Below are positions 48,201 through 63,200 of a DNA stretch of 64,000 nt, one piece after another; within the stretch, counting starts at the first letter, position 1, and each line of letters starts with the position of its first letter. This DNA is from Branchiostoma lanceolatum (Eukaryota > Chordata > Leptocardii > Amphioxiformes > Branchiostomatidae): positions 2,085,001-2,149,000 of the forward strand of contig NC_089731.1 of the NCBI RefSeq assembly GCF_035083965.1, written 5' to 3'. The position numbers and the translations under genes were made by a program. A model generated the notes under the pieces. It worked only from the letters and a program-made list of their open reading frames with translations, was not told the DNA's origin and did not search any database.

Positions 48201-51200
48201 TGTACTTGAGCTTGCGCTGGTCGTATCTCCGGATCTGCAGGTCCAGTTTGCTGGTCGCCTCGACGACCTGCCGCTGCAGGGTTTCCACCTCCTGCTGCAG
48301 GGTTTGGACTTGCCGCAGCATGGTCTGCTTACCTATCTGTGATAGCTGGTGCTGCAGTAAACAAACAAGTAAACAGGTAAACAAACAAGCTGCCGCTGCA
48401 AAGTTTCCACCTCCCAGGGTTTGGACCTGACGCAGCATGGTCTGTTTACCTAGCTGTGACAGCTGGTGCTGCAGGAAACAAACAAATAAGTAAGCAAACA
48501 AGTAAACAAACAGGTAAACAAGCTGCTTCTGCAGGGTTTCCACCTCCTGCTGCAGTTTGCTTGCAGTCTGCTTACCTAGCTCCGAGATATTGTGCTGCTG
48601 TAAACAGGAGGTAAACAAGTAAACAAGCTGTTGCTGCAGATTTCCACCTCCAGCTACAGGTTCTGGACCAGAAGCATCCTTGCAATCCGGAGTGCAAAAT
48701 ATTGTGTGCAAGTGCAACAGACACATTGTGCACCTTTCGTAGTTCAAGAATACTTAAAAATATCATACAAGGCAGGAGAAATGGTGGATTTCATGTATTT
48801 TATCATGATAACAGTAACGAAACAATGATATGATCGTCAGTTTAATAACTCACTTTTCCTGAAGACTGTTGCAAAATGCATGGAATGTTTGCAAAGAAGG
48901 CAGATAATATTAATAAGTTTGTGCCTAGTATAGAAGGTGGCTCAGAGAATCATCAACATTACATAGTTACAAAATTGCAACTAGATGATCTGGATTCAGT
49001 TCCTTCTCAAAATGAATCAGTTCTTTGTCATGGTTAGACCATCACACAAGTTAACATTGAATTTCATAACTTTTTAAGCTGTCCACAAACACAAAAAAGT
49101 GTAAGGAAAGCATAACCTTGAAGCAGGCAATAAAAGTTTGCCATTCTTCCAGCAGAATAGCTCATTGTCTCACGACCTTGACCTGAACTATAAAAAATGA
49201 CTTGACATATAAATGACCTTAACTTGGCATGAACATGACATGGGGCTGACATGGTGTGTAAATGACCTTGACCTAACATAAATGACCTTGACCCACCATG
49301 TCTGCCACAGACTTGTTCTCCTCGTCCACGGACATGACCTTGTGCTGCAGCTGGGAGTTGGTGACCTTCAGCCTCGATTCCAAGTCCCTCAGCTGACTCA
49401 GCTCCTGCCGCGCACTCTCCAGCTGCTGGTCTGACCGCACCCTGTTGCCATGGCAACATGAAACAATTTTAGAGCGGTACTTAGACAACATAAAGGACTG
49501 GTAAAAAATCAGGGCACATCAAGGCATAAAGTGTGAGTGTAGAATTTTACAAAAAAGCACCATCTGCACATAAAGAAACACCCCTGTCCTTGATGCTGAA
49601 CACCATTCACACACATTCAAATCACACCTGTCCTTGGTGCTGAACGCCATCCACACACAAAGAAACACCCCTGTCCTTGATGCTGAACACCATTCACACA
49701 CATTCAAATCACACCTGTCCTTGGTGCTGAACACCATCCACACACAAAGAAACACCCCTGTCCTTGATGCTGAACACCATTCACACACATTCAAATCACA
49801 CCTGTCCTTGGTGCTGAACACCATCCACACACAAAGAAACACACCTGTCCTTGGTACTGAACACTATCCACACACTGGAAAACACACCTGTCCTTGGTAC
49901 TGAACACCATCCACACACTGGAAAACACACCTGTCCTTGGTACTGAACACCATCCACACACAAAGAAACACCCCTATCCTTGGTGCTGAACACCATCCAC
50001 ACACAGGAAAACACACCTGTCCCTGGTGCTGAACACCATCCACACACAAAGAACCACCCCTGTCCTTGGTATTGAACACCATCCACACACAGAAAAACAG
50101 ACCTGTCCTTGGTGCTGAACACCATCCACACACAAAGAAACACACCTGTCCTTGGTATTGAACACCATCCACACAGAAAAACACACCTGTCTTTGGTGCT
50201 GAACACCATCCACATACAGGAAACACCCCTATCCTTGGTGCTGAACACCATCCACACACAGGCAAACATACCTGTCCTTGGTGCTGAACATCCACACAGA
50301 TAAATACACCTGTATGAAGGTGTTCAGCACCAGGTTACCTGGATGTCTAATCTTCATAGACGTAATAAAAGCAATATCTTTTTTTTAAATATTTTTGAAG
50401 GTCAAAGTTATTTTCCAACCTGTCCATCTTCTCCTCCTGAAGTTGTCTCCTCAGCACCGCCAGGTCATTGTTTTTCCTCTCCAGCTCATCCTTGGACCTC
50501 CTGGCCTCCTCTGCGACTCTCTGGAGCTTGAACTGGGACTCCTTCACCTGGCAGACAACACGTAGAGTTAGAAAGGCCGTAATCTTTATAGCTAACATAT
50601 CTTGTGCCTTCATAAATCATCACTTATATAATCTTATGATATATCAATCAAGAGGGGTGATAAGAATGTAATTGAGGGCTAATTTGCATTGTCATGAATC
50701 AAGCTCTATCATTAAGAAAACTGTGTCTGGTTTGTGTTTCAATCATATTAGCTTGATTCTTAATTCTTTGAGCTAACTTGAACACTAAATTATCAAAGAT
50801 CTCTGTCCAAAAATCTTCCTGCTTAGGTTCACTCAAGTGCAAAAAAGACATCTATATATATTTGCAGACACAACAAACAAGACTATACTATAAACTCTCA
50901 AGTCAGGAATCTCTCAGCCAGCACACTAACCTGTCTCTCGGCCTCCTCTGCCCGACTTCTGGTGGCCTCCACAGACTCTCTACTGGCCTGCCGGCTCTTG
51001 ATCTGGGGAAAATAACAAGCACATGACAGCACATCAACTTCTTTGTGTTTTCGCTGAAGAATGCAGTGTGTTATCTTCTGGTTCATTCTATTTGCTACAT
51101 ATATATATATATATTATTCAATTTGGTACAATTTCATACTTTGATGTTTGGCACTTCTGACTTTTGGATGAATGTTCAGTTGGATTTTAACTGTTAGGCC

Positions 51201-54200
51201 ACAAGATGATCAAGTGGATAGGGGATTCAATGTTCAGTTAAGAACAGATATAACACAGGGTAAAGGTCATTAATGTGACAAGGTCAGGTGAAGGTCATTG
51301 GCGTGACAAGGTCACGTTCTCACCATGTCCAGCTGTTGCTTGAGCTGGTCCCTCTCAGACTCTGCACGGGAAACTCTCTCCAAACCCTCCTTCATCTGGC
51401 CCCAGACCTTGATGTACAAAGGGATAAACAACACACAAACATAAATAAACAAACAAACACAAACAGTCTAACTCAGCACGAGAAACTCTATCCATGCCAA
51501 CAATACCAGGTCCTGGAAGTCTGTAGCACTTGTCCCAGTTGACTTAATAAAGTAAAGTTCAACTTGTGATATGCAAATGTGAGCCAAAACCTAGCATTGT
51601 AAGACAATTACGATTCACAAGAAACGTTCGTAATATTTGAGATAGCTCTTTATTTACCATAAGAAAATTACCTAATAGTACAGAAAGCAGTACAGTTCAT
51701 GCAGTTAGTCATGTTTTTGTGTGGATGAGGTGTTTAATGATTGAACTTAACAAGGAAATGTGGCCAAATGTTACATGACTTGCGTTGATCAGGTTTCATG
51801 GAATTAACACATTCAAGAAAAGTGGAATTAACACAAGAAAAGACCATACACAAACTCAACTCTGTGGATTACAAACCAAGTTGGTGTGTATGGCCTGAAA
51901 GTTAATAAAAGCTCTACCTAAAGGTAACTCACCACACACAACAGAAGAGAAGTCCATGGAGTTGTGGGTTGGAATGGGGGTGGGAAGGAACACGTGGTGG
52001 GAAGGGAAGATGAGTCAGATATAAGATAACATGAAATGCTCTATGGTTAGTGATGTTAATGGTATTAAAGACTTTAGTAGCAATGATAGCTACACTAACT
52101 GTCTTAGTTAAGAAAAGTGAATACTGACTCAGAGGCAATGATACCTTTTTTTATATTTTTTTCCAAATTTAAGTAAAGCATGAGGCATATTTGACATTAC
52201 ACGACAGTTAAAAAACTTGTTTCGTAATAATGGCTTAATCATCAAGACATGCAGTTTACATATACGTGACAAATAGACAATTTTGAAATACTGTAAATGC
52301 AGAAATGTTCGCGGTGGTTTTATGTTCGCGGTTTTCGCAGTGAACTATTCCGCGCGAACTCAAAACCAACGCAAACTTTTTGCCCACCTATGACTGTAGT
52401 GCTACTATTGTTTCAAACGTGAACTTAAAACCACCGCGAACACTCCATTTCTCCCTATCACAAAATAAAAACCACACGAACTTAAATGCTTTTACAGTAG
52501 GCAGTGATCTATTCAAGTAACAAAATCTAGGAAACAATCTATGGCAGTACCAATAATAATCAATAAATTCATTTTCGTAGGTCTCAGACAGTTTGCCAGA
52601 GGACAACATGAAAAGAGAGATCTGAGTGGGAAATTTACATCTGACTATATTAACATCCTAAAACTTTGTGTACCAAGGTACAGACTGCCCCCTCAGACTC
52701 TGTTTTCATGTGTATTTTCTCGATTAAAGTACGCACCCCAATTAAAGTACGCACCCCTGATTTGGGGCTAGTTCTAGACAAATTTGCAGAACTGAAATGT
52801 TAAGGCAAAAATCCCAAATAAAGTACGCACCCCTTCTCCACTGATCTTGAACAAATTTTGAACAGGATAAGTTAACATTTATGGTGTTCCTCCTATTATC
52901 TCCAAGTCATTTTTCTTATATCAAGGACTTCTACATACTGTAGAGTAATGCCATTCCTTAGATTCATAAAAGATTCTCTTGCTTTCTCCGCCAGCATTGT
53001 CTCTGCAAACTTGAGGATTTTGCAAATTGGCAGGTATTGAGCCATGCATTGTTGCATCGCAGCTGGGTTCCTGGTTTGATTAAGCAAGGGTTTGAGGTCC
53101 TTTTCCAATTTGTCCTGGCAATAACCTCAAATAAAGTGCGCACCCTGACTTTAGCAATGACCTGTGGTGCCTTTTGAATTTTGAAATGTTTAAAAAGTGC
53201 ATACTTTATTCGAGACAATATTGATCTTCCAGTTAAGTTTTTAAAGTTTTTTTCCCAATCTAAGAACCAACAAAGTGAATCGGAGTGGCCTACCTTGGAG
53301 ATCTCCTGTTCCAGCATGTTGTTCCTGTCCTCGGTGTCTTGTCGGAGGCGTTTTTCTGCCTCCAGTTTAGCCTGGAGCGAGGAGGTGTCAGACTGAACCC
53401 TCCCTGTCTGGACATGGGCACTGTGCAGCTCCTGGAAAATATGGGCTTTGATAAATAACAACTTACAAATGTAAACATACCTGCCCTTGGTGCTGAACAT
53501 CATCCACACACAGACATGTCCGTGGTGCTGAACATCATCCACAGGTAAACACACCTGTCCTTGGTGCTGAACACCATCCACACACAGGCAAACACACCTG
53601 CCCTTGGTGCTGAACACCATCCACACACAGGTAAACACACCTGCCCTTGGTGCTGAACACCATCCACACACAGGCAAACACACCTGTCCTTGGTGCTGAA
53701 CACCATCCACACAAACATAAACACACCTGAACACCATCCACACACAGGCAAACACACCTGTCCTTGGTGCTGAACACCATCCACACACACACACCGGTAA
53801 ACACACACTAGCATATGGAAAATCCATAATGCAGAAACACAGACAAGCAAGCAAACAAATAAATGCAAACAAACAAATGAACAAACCTGGTTCTTTGCGT
53901 CCAGCTGAGTCCTGAGGGAGTCACACTGCGCCTCCGCCTCCTCCAGTCGTGTCTGTGCGGAGCCCGTCTGAAGTTTGGACCGGCTCTTTTCTCTCTCCAG
54001 CTGGGACTGAAGGTCGGCAACTTCTGACTCCAGACGGGACTGGGAAATGTTATGAAATGAGCTATAAGTTTATCATCATTCACACAGAACTGAATTTTCT
54101 TCATTTTCCTGCTACATGTATGACTAAAGATCACCATCAGGAAATGTAATGATTCTATTAGTAATACATTTATTGTCTATTCATCCACATCAACACACTG

Positions 54201-57200
54201 GCTTTTCTTCTCTCGCTCGAGACTGAAGATCGGCAATTTTTTACTCCAGACAGGACCAAAAGTCAGCATTGAGTTTATTCCTCATTTGGAGGAAGTTCTT
54301 TATACAACACAATAGCAGCATTGAAAGAAAGGAAAGGAACGAACGAACAAATAAACGACTATCGTGACTGTATTTTGTTCCTCTGGTGCAGAAAATGTGT
54401 CCAGCGAGGTCTCCAGTTCAACACAACGAATAAATCAAACAAATAAACAACGAACAGAACTGTGCACACCAGTTTGTCGCATGGTCCATGCCTCTGATGC
54501 AGGAAACGACTATGTCCTGTGAGGTCTCCAGTTACACAATAAATACATAAATAAAACAACTAGACAACAGACAGAACTTTACGCACCAGTTTATCGCGTG
54601 TTTCGTCCCTCTGCTCCAGAAGCTGCCCACTCAGACGGCTGACCTGGTCCCGTAGGTTTGCCGTCTCCCGCCGAGCGTTACTGGCGCGCTCCGTCGCCTC
54701 CTCTAGCTGTGTGGACAAGTCTGGGGAACAGGGCGGAGACAGATTGAAGTTTAGACAGCACAAAAATTATAATCTTTTATAGATGGCATCTTTCCCACTG
54801 TGATGTTTTATCTTAAAGCTCGTTCTACTTGTTAGATTTGCTAAGAATTTGCATAGCCTCTGTTACTTGTGATATCATTTAAGGTCGATTAAGGTAGGGT
54901 CATGTGTTGAATTTGTATTGCATTCATTAAATATAATAGTATTAGAAAAGGACTTTAGGAAGACCAGTAGGCACATGATGTATTTTACTAGTAGAGATTC
55001 TAAATAAACACTAACAAATCTGAAGTGTCAGTGTACACAAAATTGATAGAGATCAGGTGAGTCTACTACCTGTAACCCACTTGTCACCGAGTCAACCATA
55101 CGAGGCATCCATACCACCTGTAACTAACCTGTTACACCTGTGACCTGTAACTCACCTGCGTTGACGTTTTTCTGCAGTTGCACTGTATCCCTGAGGTCAT
55201 CACACGACTGTTCTGAACTGGCAAGCTGAAACAGAAACAACATGTCGATGTTTAGAGCATTTCATCATGGATTTTTACTAGAAATGTGATGATATCAAAC
55301 TTGAATTTTGTGTGGTACAACCACCTGTTGACAACTGTCACCAATTGGTATAACAGAAATTTGGGGGAAATTTTTCAAGTGGGACTAACTCAACAAAAAA
55401 AGCTTTTTCAGGTTTCAACAACATGCACCAATTACGTCATGAAGAGTAAGTATATTATGTTATAATTGTTTCTGTTATTGGGGTGGCCTGACTACTCTCA
55501 CGTGACAAATATGTATACAAAACAAGGTTGATGAAGGTTAGATATCCGGGTAATAAGACACGCGAAAAATCGTTACTCAAGCAACTGGATAAAATTTTGA
55601 AACAGTCAGACGTTTCAGACAGCATCTGCTATCTATTGTCAGTTAAAAGAAAGGTTCTGGCTGTGGATTAGAAGGAGGGAAAAAGCCTGGGGGAAGGAGA
55701 CAGCAGAAGTACAACAGTGGAAAGGCTTAAGGAGCAGCAGTGAGGCAGGGTGGAGACGTCCTCCCTGTCGTCCCCCCCATCCCGAGGGCGTACCAGAGTA
55801 CGAGGGATGAAACGTCCAGTGAAGAAGGGGCCTCTGGCTGATGATCACAGCTGACTCCTTGGTGCCACGTCAAGTGGCACTTGCTACCTGGCAGGTGAGA
55901 ATAAGGTAGAACTGCTGTCCGAAACGTCTGTTTCAAAATTCTATCCAGTTGCTTGAGTAACGATTTTTGGCGTATACAAAACAAGGGACATCTATCAAAC
56001 TCTACCAGGACCAACATGATATTACATTTTACAGCCTTTAAAGGCAGGCTAAACTTAATTTCGTAAAGCATACTGCAGTATGTTAAAATATACCACTAAG
56101 ACCAGTTCTGACTTCTTTTACATGAGTCCATCATAGATTAGCGTTTTTACAATATTTGAAATTCGCGGTGTGGTGATGCAATACTGGCGATGTCCAAAGA
56201 CCTTTGACCTTTGTGACGTCAGATTCTGAGTCGGTCACACCTGCACCATAGGAATTGCTCCAGACGCCATTCCTCCGACTCGGAATCTGACGTCACAAAG
56301 GTCAAAGGGCTTTGGACATCGCCAGTATTACATCACCACACCGCGAATTTCAAATGTTGTAAAAACGCTAATCTATGATGGACTAGTGTACAACAAGTCA
56401 GAACTGGTCTTAGTGGTATATTTAACATACTGCAGTATGCTTTACGAAATTAAGTTTAGCCTGCCTTTAAAACACTGAAAGTCTGAATTGAGATATCAAA
56501 CTGAAAAGTATTGCTAAACAGTAGGCACCTTTTCCTCCAGATGTTTGTTTGTGTCCTCCAGCAGCTGACTGGTCCTCTTCAGACCCTCCCTCTCACCTTC
56601 CATGCCCTGTAGTCTAGCAGAGAGCTCCGATACCTGGCAAACATTCAACAACAAAAAACACATGAAACCCAACAAAAAAATCTATCCATGACATGTTGCA
56701 GTAAATTGAAGATCATAGAAATGATTCAATCATACCACGGGTTTTAACAATGTAGTTCAGCAACATAATGTGAACACTTACGGAATGGGCTAGATAATAT
56801 TGCCTTATTTCAATAAAAGAAACAAATGGGAATTCGAAGTAGACAATAACTTGAATAAGGACAGTCTTGAATAACTCACAGAACACAATGTACTACATGT
56901 ATCTCAGCCCCAAAACAGATTGAAATGTGTCAATGCCACCTATAGTCCATAGATTTATGGACAACCGTTCAAATGACACCTGACAACAAAAGCAGAGAAC
57001 ATAGAATACAAAATGACTTGTTGTTAGCTGATTGGAGATTACAGAAATGCTTTAATCATCCTACAGAATAACAATGTAGTGCAGCAACATATTGTGAACA
57101 CTTATATATGTGCAATATCACTAATTTCAATGCAAGAAAGAGATAAATAATGAATTCACAATGAAGATGCTTGAATAACTAACAAAATGTACAATAATGT

Positions 57201-60200
57201 AGTACTACATTGTCCTGTACTCCAGCCCCCAAAACAGAAATGTTTCAACAACATCTATGGAGTCTATAGATTCATGGACAAAATAAACTTGGTTTAGCAA
57301 CGAATTCATAACTCTTAGTCATAATTACACAACTCTAGTAAAATAAGACATACTTTAGGTGTATAAGAAACAGATACCAGTCTCCAGCCCACCCGCACTG
57401 CCAACAGGTTTTCTCACAGTGAACGACACCAGAAACAAACAACATTCCTGCCAGATCAATGCTGCTGTCCTATCTGATTATTTAACTATAAACACTTTCC
57501 CACAGTGTACAAACTTGTTACTGTTACAGTAACAGTTACAGTACAGTGGATCCATGGAGAGGTAAACAGTGATGAATCATACATTGTGGTTAGTTACTAC
57601 AGGACCTGGTGTACATGTATGGTACTGTCATGAAAATACATCTAGATCTTTTTTGGGTAGGAAAATTGAACATGCTTCATTTAAGAGAAATCCGAGAATT
57701 TGAGTGTCTTTAAATGGCTTATTTTTGCATGTTTGTTCATTTTTAAGAGATGACATGGACCAATGGATACTAAGGTCTTAAGATGTTTAATTTCCGATAT
57801 ATGATTTATCAAAATTTGACATTCCTCTTTGTCCTTGAATAATTTATCATAATCAGACAAAGAAATCCCCCAAATTTGTCCAAATGAATGAAGACTGAAG
57901 ATAGAGGTTTAAAGGTGAAAGGTTGAGGTTTAAAGGTGATAGGTTGAGGTTTAAAGGTGAGATGTTGAGGATTAAAGGTCAAAGGTTGAGGATTAAAGGC
58001 GAAAGGTTGAGGTGACTGCTGGTTGGCCGACCTTGTCTCCCTGGTCATGGGACTTGTGTTGAATGTGCAGCAGTTCTCTCTCCCGATTGGCCGCCTCCAG
58101 AGCCAGCTGGGCGTCTCGGGTTTCCTTCTTTTGTTTCTCCACTTTGCTCTGCAGCTCCTACAGTGACAGAATGGATGGATGAATATTGAACGAATGAACT
58201 TTATCACTCACAATCATACATGGTATTACATGATGCGTCTCATGTCTGCGCACTCTACCTCTAACCACATCTGGTTCAAATTCTGTGGAGCCAGCGGCCC
58301 GAGTTCAGACGCGGGCTTGGACTCGACTGGAAAAGATTTTAATTGTCCTATCGAATGGTGATGTAAAGCTGGCGGCTCTGTGTATGAGGGAGCGTCAAAA
58401 CCTCTGCATGTAAAGGAATTCAGCACACTTAGAAGAGTAGGGGTGACGGGGTTTGCTTGGCCAAAAATGTGTGATTGGTAGCAAGGCCACATTGCAATAG
58501 TCATTTACTTTGTCTAATAGCTAATGAAATTTACACGACACTAATTATACCGCAAGGCTAATCATTTCCTACATTATAGAACTAGAAATTATCAATAACT
58601 ATACATTCACAGCAAATTCATGAGACTGAAAATATGCATCTTTGAATCGTTTCAACTTCGATTACTTAAACAATGCGAAAACATCCTTTCCCCTTCTGCC
58701 TCCTGACAAAATCCTGACAGAAAATAAACTAAATTCGAGTATTTTGACAGGCGTGTGAAAAGAAAAAAGGATTTGTACCATTTTCTCCTGCTGGAACTGA
58801 GACTTGAGGTCGTCCAGGTCTCTCTGCAGCTGCTGTCTGTGTTTGGACTCCTCGTAAATCTTCTCCTGTAGCAGCGTCTTCTCTGTCTCTAAGGAGTTCA
58901 CCTGAGGTAAAGACAGTAAAACTTAAGTCTTCTCCTGTAGCAGCGTCTTCTCTGTCTCTAAGGAGTTCACCTGAGGTAAAGACAGTAAAACTTAAGTCTT
59001 CTCCTGAAGCACCGTCTTCTCTGTCTCTAAGGAGTTCATCTGAGGTAAAGACAGTAAAACTTAAGTCTTCTCCTGAAGCAGCGTCTTCTCTGTCTCTAAG
59101 GAATTCACCTAAGGCAAAGATTTAAAACACATCAAAACAAATAAGTCTTCTTCAGAATCTGTAGCAGCATCCTCCGTCTGCGTGTGCGCTCCCTCCCTCC
59201 CTCTCTCCATCCCTCCCTTCTCTCCCCATCACTCCATCCCTCCCTCACCTCCTCCTGTAGACTGTGCAGCCTCTCCAGCTGGACCTGTGTTTCCGACACC
59301 TGGGTGCTCATCTCGCGGCCCCGTGTGCGTTCCCTCCCTCCCTCCCTTCCTCCCTCCATCCCTCCCTTACTCATTCCCTCCATCCTTCCCTCACCTCCTC
59401 CTGTAGACTGTGCAGCCTCTCCAGTTGGACCTGTGTTTCCGACACCTGGGCGCTCATCTCCCTGCCCCGTGTGCGTTCCCTCCCTCCCTCCCTCCCTCCC
59501 TCCCTCCCTCCATCCCTCCCTCTATCCCTCCCTCCCTTACTCCTCCATCCATCCCTCTCACCTCCTCCCGTAGACTATGCAGCCTCTCCAGTTGGACCTG
59601 CGTTTCCGACACCTGGGTGCTCATCTCCCTGCCGCATGTGCATTCCCTCCCTCCCTCTCTCCATCCCTCCCTCTATTCCTCCCTCCCCCTCACTCCTTCA
59701 TTCCCTCACCTCCTCCTGCAGACTGTGCAGCCTCTCCAGCTGGACCTGTGTTTCCGACACCTGGGTGCTCATCTCTCTGCCGCGTGTGCATTCCCTCCCT
59801 CCCTCTCTCCCTCCCTCTCTCCATCCCTCTCTCCATCCCTCCCTCCCTCCCTTACTCCTCCATCCCTCCCTCTCTCACCTCCTCCTGCAGACTGTGCAGC
59901 CTCTCCAGCTGGACCTGTGTTTCCGACACCTGGGTGCTCATCTCCCTGCCCCGTGTGCGCTCCCTCCCTCCCTCCCTCCCTTCCTCCTTCTATCCCTCCC
60001 TTACTCTCCCTTCCCTCCCTCCCTCCCTCACCTCCTCCTGCAGACTGTGCAGCCTCCCCAGCTGGACCTGTGTGTGTTTCTGACACCTGGGTGCTCATCT
60101 CCCTGCCCTGTGTGTGCTCCCTCCCTCTCTCCATCCCTCCCTCATTCCCTCCATCCTTCCCTCACCTCCTCCTGCAGACTGTGCAGCCTCTCCAGTTGCA

Positions 60201-63200
60201 CCTGTGTTTCCGACACCTGGGCACTCATCTCGCGGCCCCGTGTGCGCTCCCTCTGCAGATCTCCCCGCGTGTCCTGCAGCTGCCGCTGAAGATGCTCGTT
60301 TTCACTCTGCAGCTCTGATATCTGGATATTCAGCCTAGGGTACAGGGTTTATAAATTACCAATGGATACAACACAGGGCTCGAAATAGTGGGTGCATGTG
60401 CACCCAGTGCACCCAATTTTGGAGCTGTGCACCTAATTTTTGACTGTGGGTGCACTGGTGCACCCAAATATTTTTGTACGGTTTGATGTGTAAAGGTATC
60501 ACTGCACACTAGTAGACAGCATATTCTTGACATCTAAATGCAAGAAAATAATAAAATTTTTGTTGTAGTACTTGTTTAAGATTTTGATGTTAGAATTTGA
60601 GTTAATTTGGATTTTAAAAGCTTCAAAACTGCGTGCCGCGATCGCATGCCAAACGCGCATGAAGAGGAACAGTTAGGTTTGTCATTAGATTTTGCTTACA
60701 ATACATTTGTAGTTACATTCTACTTTATTTAATGTGGTGCACCCAAAAATTTTTTGGTGCACCCAATTTTTTAGGTTGGGTGCACCAGTGCACCTATTCC
60801 CAAAACTGAATTTCGAGCCCTGTCAACAGGTAAAGAACTTCAAGGCAATGAGAGGGCAGACTTCACCCCCTTACCCTGGTACTACTCCAGAACCCTTCTA
60901 GTCCCCCAGATAAAAATGGCAGTACTAAAGAATCCGATGTACAAGAAATGTATGGTAAGACGTTGTCTATTAAGGATCTTAGGAACAAACACACACATTA
61001 TATACATTCAGTTCTGTTGACGTTTATTTCCCTTATTCCTCCTGAACCACTCCTTAAATATGAAAATATTTTCACTCTGCATCTCTGATATCTGGATGTT
61101 CAGCCTAGGGAGGAACGCAGAAAAACAAATGTTTGAAAACAACAGGACCAGAAAAATGACTCTCATTGAAGGGAATGTACTAAAGGGAACAATATCTAAA
61201 CAGCACACACCTTGATTGAAAATGCCTAATCCCATTTTCCAAAATTCTGCTCTTAAAGACTAGGACTTAAGAAAAATATAAGTCAGATCAGTAATAATCA
61301 GTACTGGAACTGCGTTTCTCCTTTGCTTCCAAACACATTTTGGTGTATAGGGTCAGTGCCTATCTGTGTTAAACTTTCTGTTTCCAGTATGTATACCATT
61401 TTTGAACCCCCAACCGACAAGGCAAACACTACCTAGACCATTGCACCTGTGTTCAATGTCTATTCAAAAAGGCCAGCAATTCCTATACATCATAACACGC
61501 CTTGAAAAGTGACCGACCCACCTTCTTTGTGCACCTTCCCCTGATGAAGCTAAACTCTCCTGTGGAGAAAAAGCAGACTGTATGTTGGTATATTTACTGA
61601 CAACAATGTCTACCATCCAGAATGCTGTGGCATTAGGAAGAATCCTTGTTAACATGACAAAAGCATAAACATTCACAAAGTCAGTTGCTGTTATACCAAG
61701 TTGATAAACAAAACTGTTGGCAAAACAGAATGATTATCAGTTTTGTGGGACTTACAATGAGATAAAACATTATCTATACTGATCAGTTGAGGTCAATTCT
61801 CCTGTTATTGATAAAGAATTGTCTGAATTAAGGAATTACGAAACAAAAAGAAAGTACATTTTCAATAACGATAACACTTTTGAAGTAATAAACTTGTACT
61901 ACATTTTGCTTACTCTTCTCACAATACAGTAACGAATAGTACAAATCTTTTTTAGAAAACAAACTTGCTGGTGAAAAGCTTCCAAGAAAAGTTTAATTTA
62001 ATGCAGTTTTATCAAAGACCTTCCATTTCCATCAAGTCCATAATACAGTTACTGTAACAATGTAAGTTACCTTTTGTGTAACAGCTTGTCTTTCTCTCTC
62101 TTTCACTGCTTCCAGGTCCTTCTTTGCGAACTCCAGTCTCATCTCGAGCGCCCGTTTCTCGTCTTCTAATGTCCGACAGGACGCCTGTTGTTGTGAATAA
62201 ACAGTCAGGACATCAAGGAACACAGTTAAGTGAAAATTGAAGGAAATTAGTAAAAAGTAAATTGAATACAAAATTAGGTGTATATGGCATGCTCTCTTGG
62301 GTTTTGGATCAAATATATGGAGCAGTCAAAATCTAACACAAAAGAGTAAAAAGATTTGAACAGATTTTCCAATCAATTATGTCACAAATACATCCTCAAC
62401 TATGGGTTTACAGTTCTGAAACACATCTTATGTACATACATGTAGTGAATAGAAAATTCATAATCATTAAAAAATGAAAGCATCATCATCATCATCCACA
62501 GGTCTCTGCATCTGCAGTCATTGAAACGTCCTGCAGCTGCATTCAGTCTTTCTTCACCTTTTTCCACTTATCATAATATTAGCGTACATTTTGGAAAAGT
62601 TCTGATTATTTTTTGGAAATCTAAGTCAGGAAAACCGTACTTGTGAATCGCTGAGTTCCCTCTTGCTCTTGTCCAGTTGTTGTCGGAGGTTCTGTGTGCT
62701 CTCGTCGAGCGATGACACCTGCCTGTCAAGTTTGCTCCTGTCTTCTCTCTGCTCCAGCTGGAGTCTGGACACCTGGGGAAGTGTAAGTTTGAAAGTGAAA
62801 GTTTAATTCGAAGGGAATCTAGATAAATAGCCTGCCACGGGTGCTTTCAAACATTGTTAAAACCCTCTTTGATTTTGAGGAAAATTGAGCATCTCACTTT
62901 CAAAAAGAAATCCCACAAATTTCATTTAGGGCTCTTTATTTGAACCTCATCTCTAATTACATGTCTTACAAAAGAACAAAATAATTCTTATCACAGACTA
63001 TAGATTATTCCAAATGCATCTAAATATGCGGTGGTTTAATGTTCACGGTTTTTGCATTAACCTCTACAACTAAACACCACAGCAAAAATGCCAGTTCTGT
63101 CTTCTGCCAATTTAGATCTTGTTTCAACCACAAACTAAAAATTACTGCAAACTGTAAATTTTCTCCCTACTGCGAAACTAAGATTGCTGCAAATTTAAAC

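Noticed and set aside
49519-50303. Cys/Trp/Gln-rich open frames (CVDGVQHQGQ-like)
   Set aside because: They translate the 45-bp minisatellite in several frames; a similar frame occurs in the second array at 53500-53884.
55780-55960. Possible hammerhead ribozyme (CTGATGA and GAAAC words present)
   Set aside because: The words occur, but the helices and spacing of a hammerhead could not be drawn.
59182-60338. Long plus-strand open frames rich in Pro/Ser/Leu
   Set aside because: They run antisense through repeated CTCCCTCC tracts and copies of a minus-strand exon end. Composition explains the openness.
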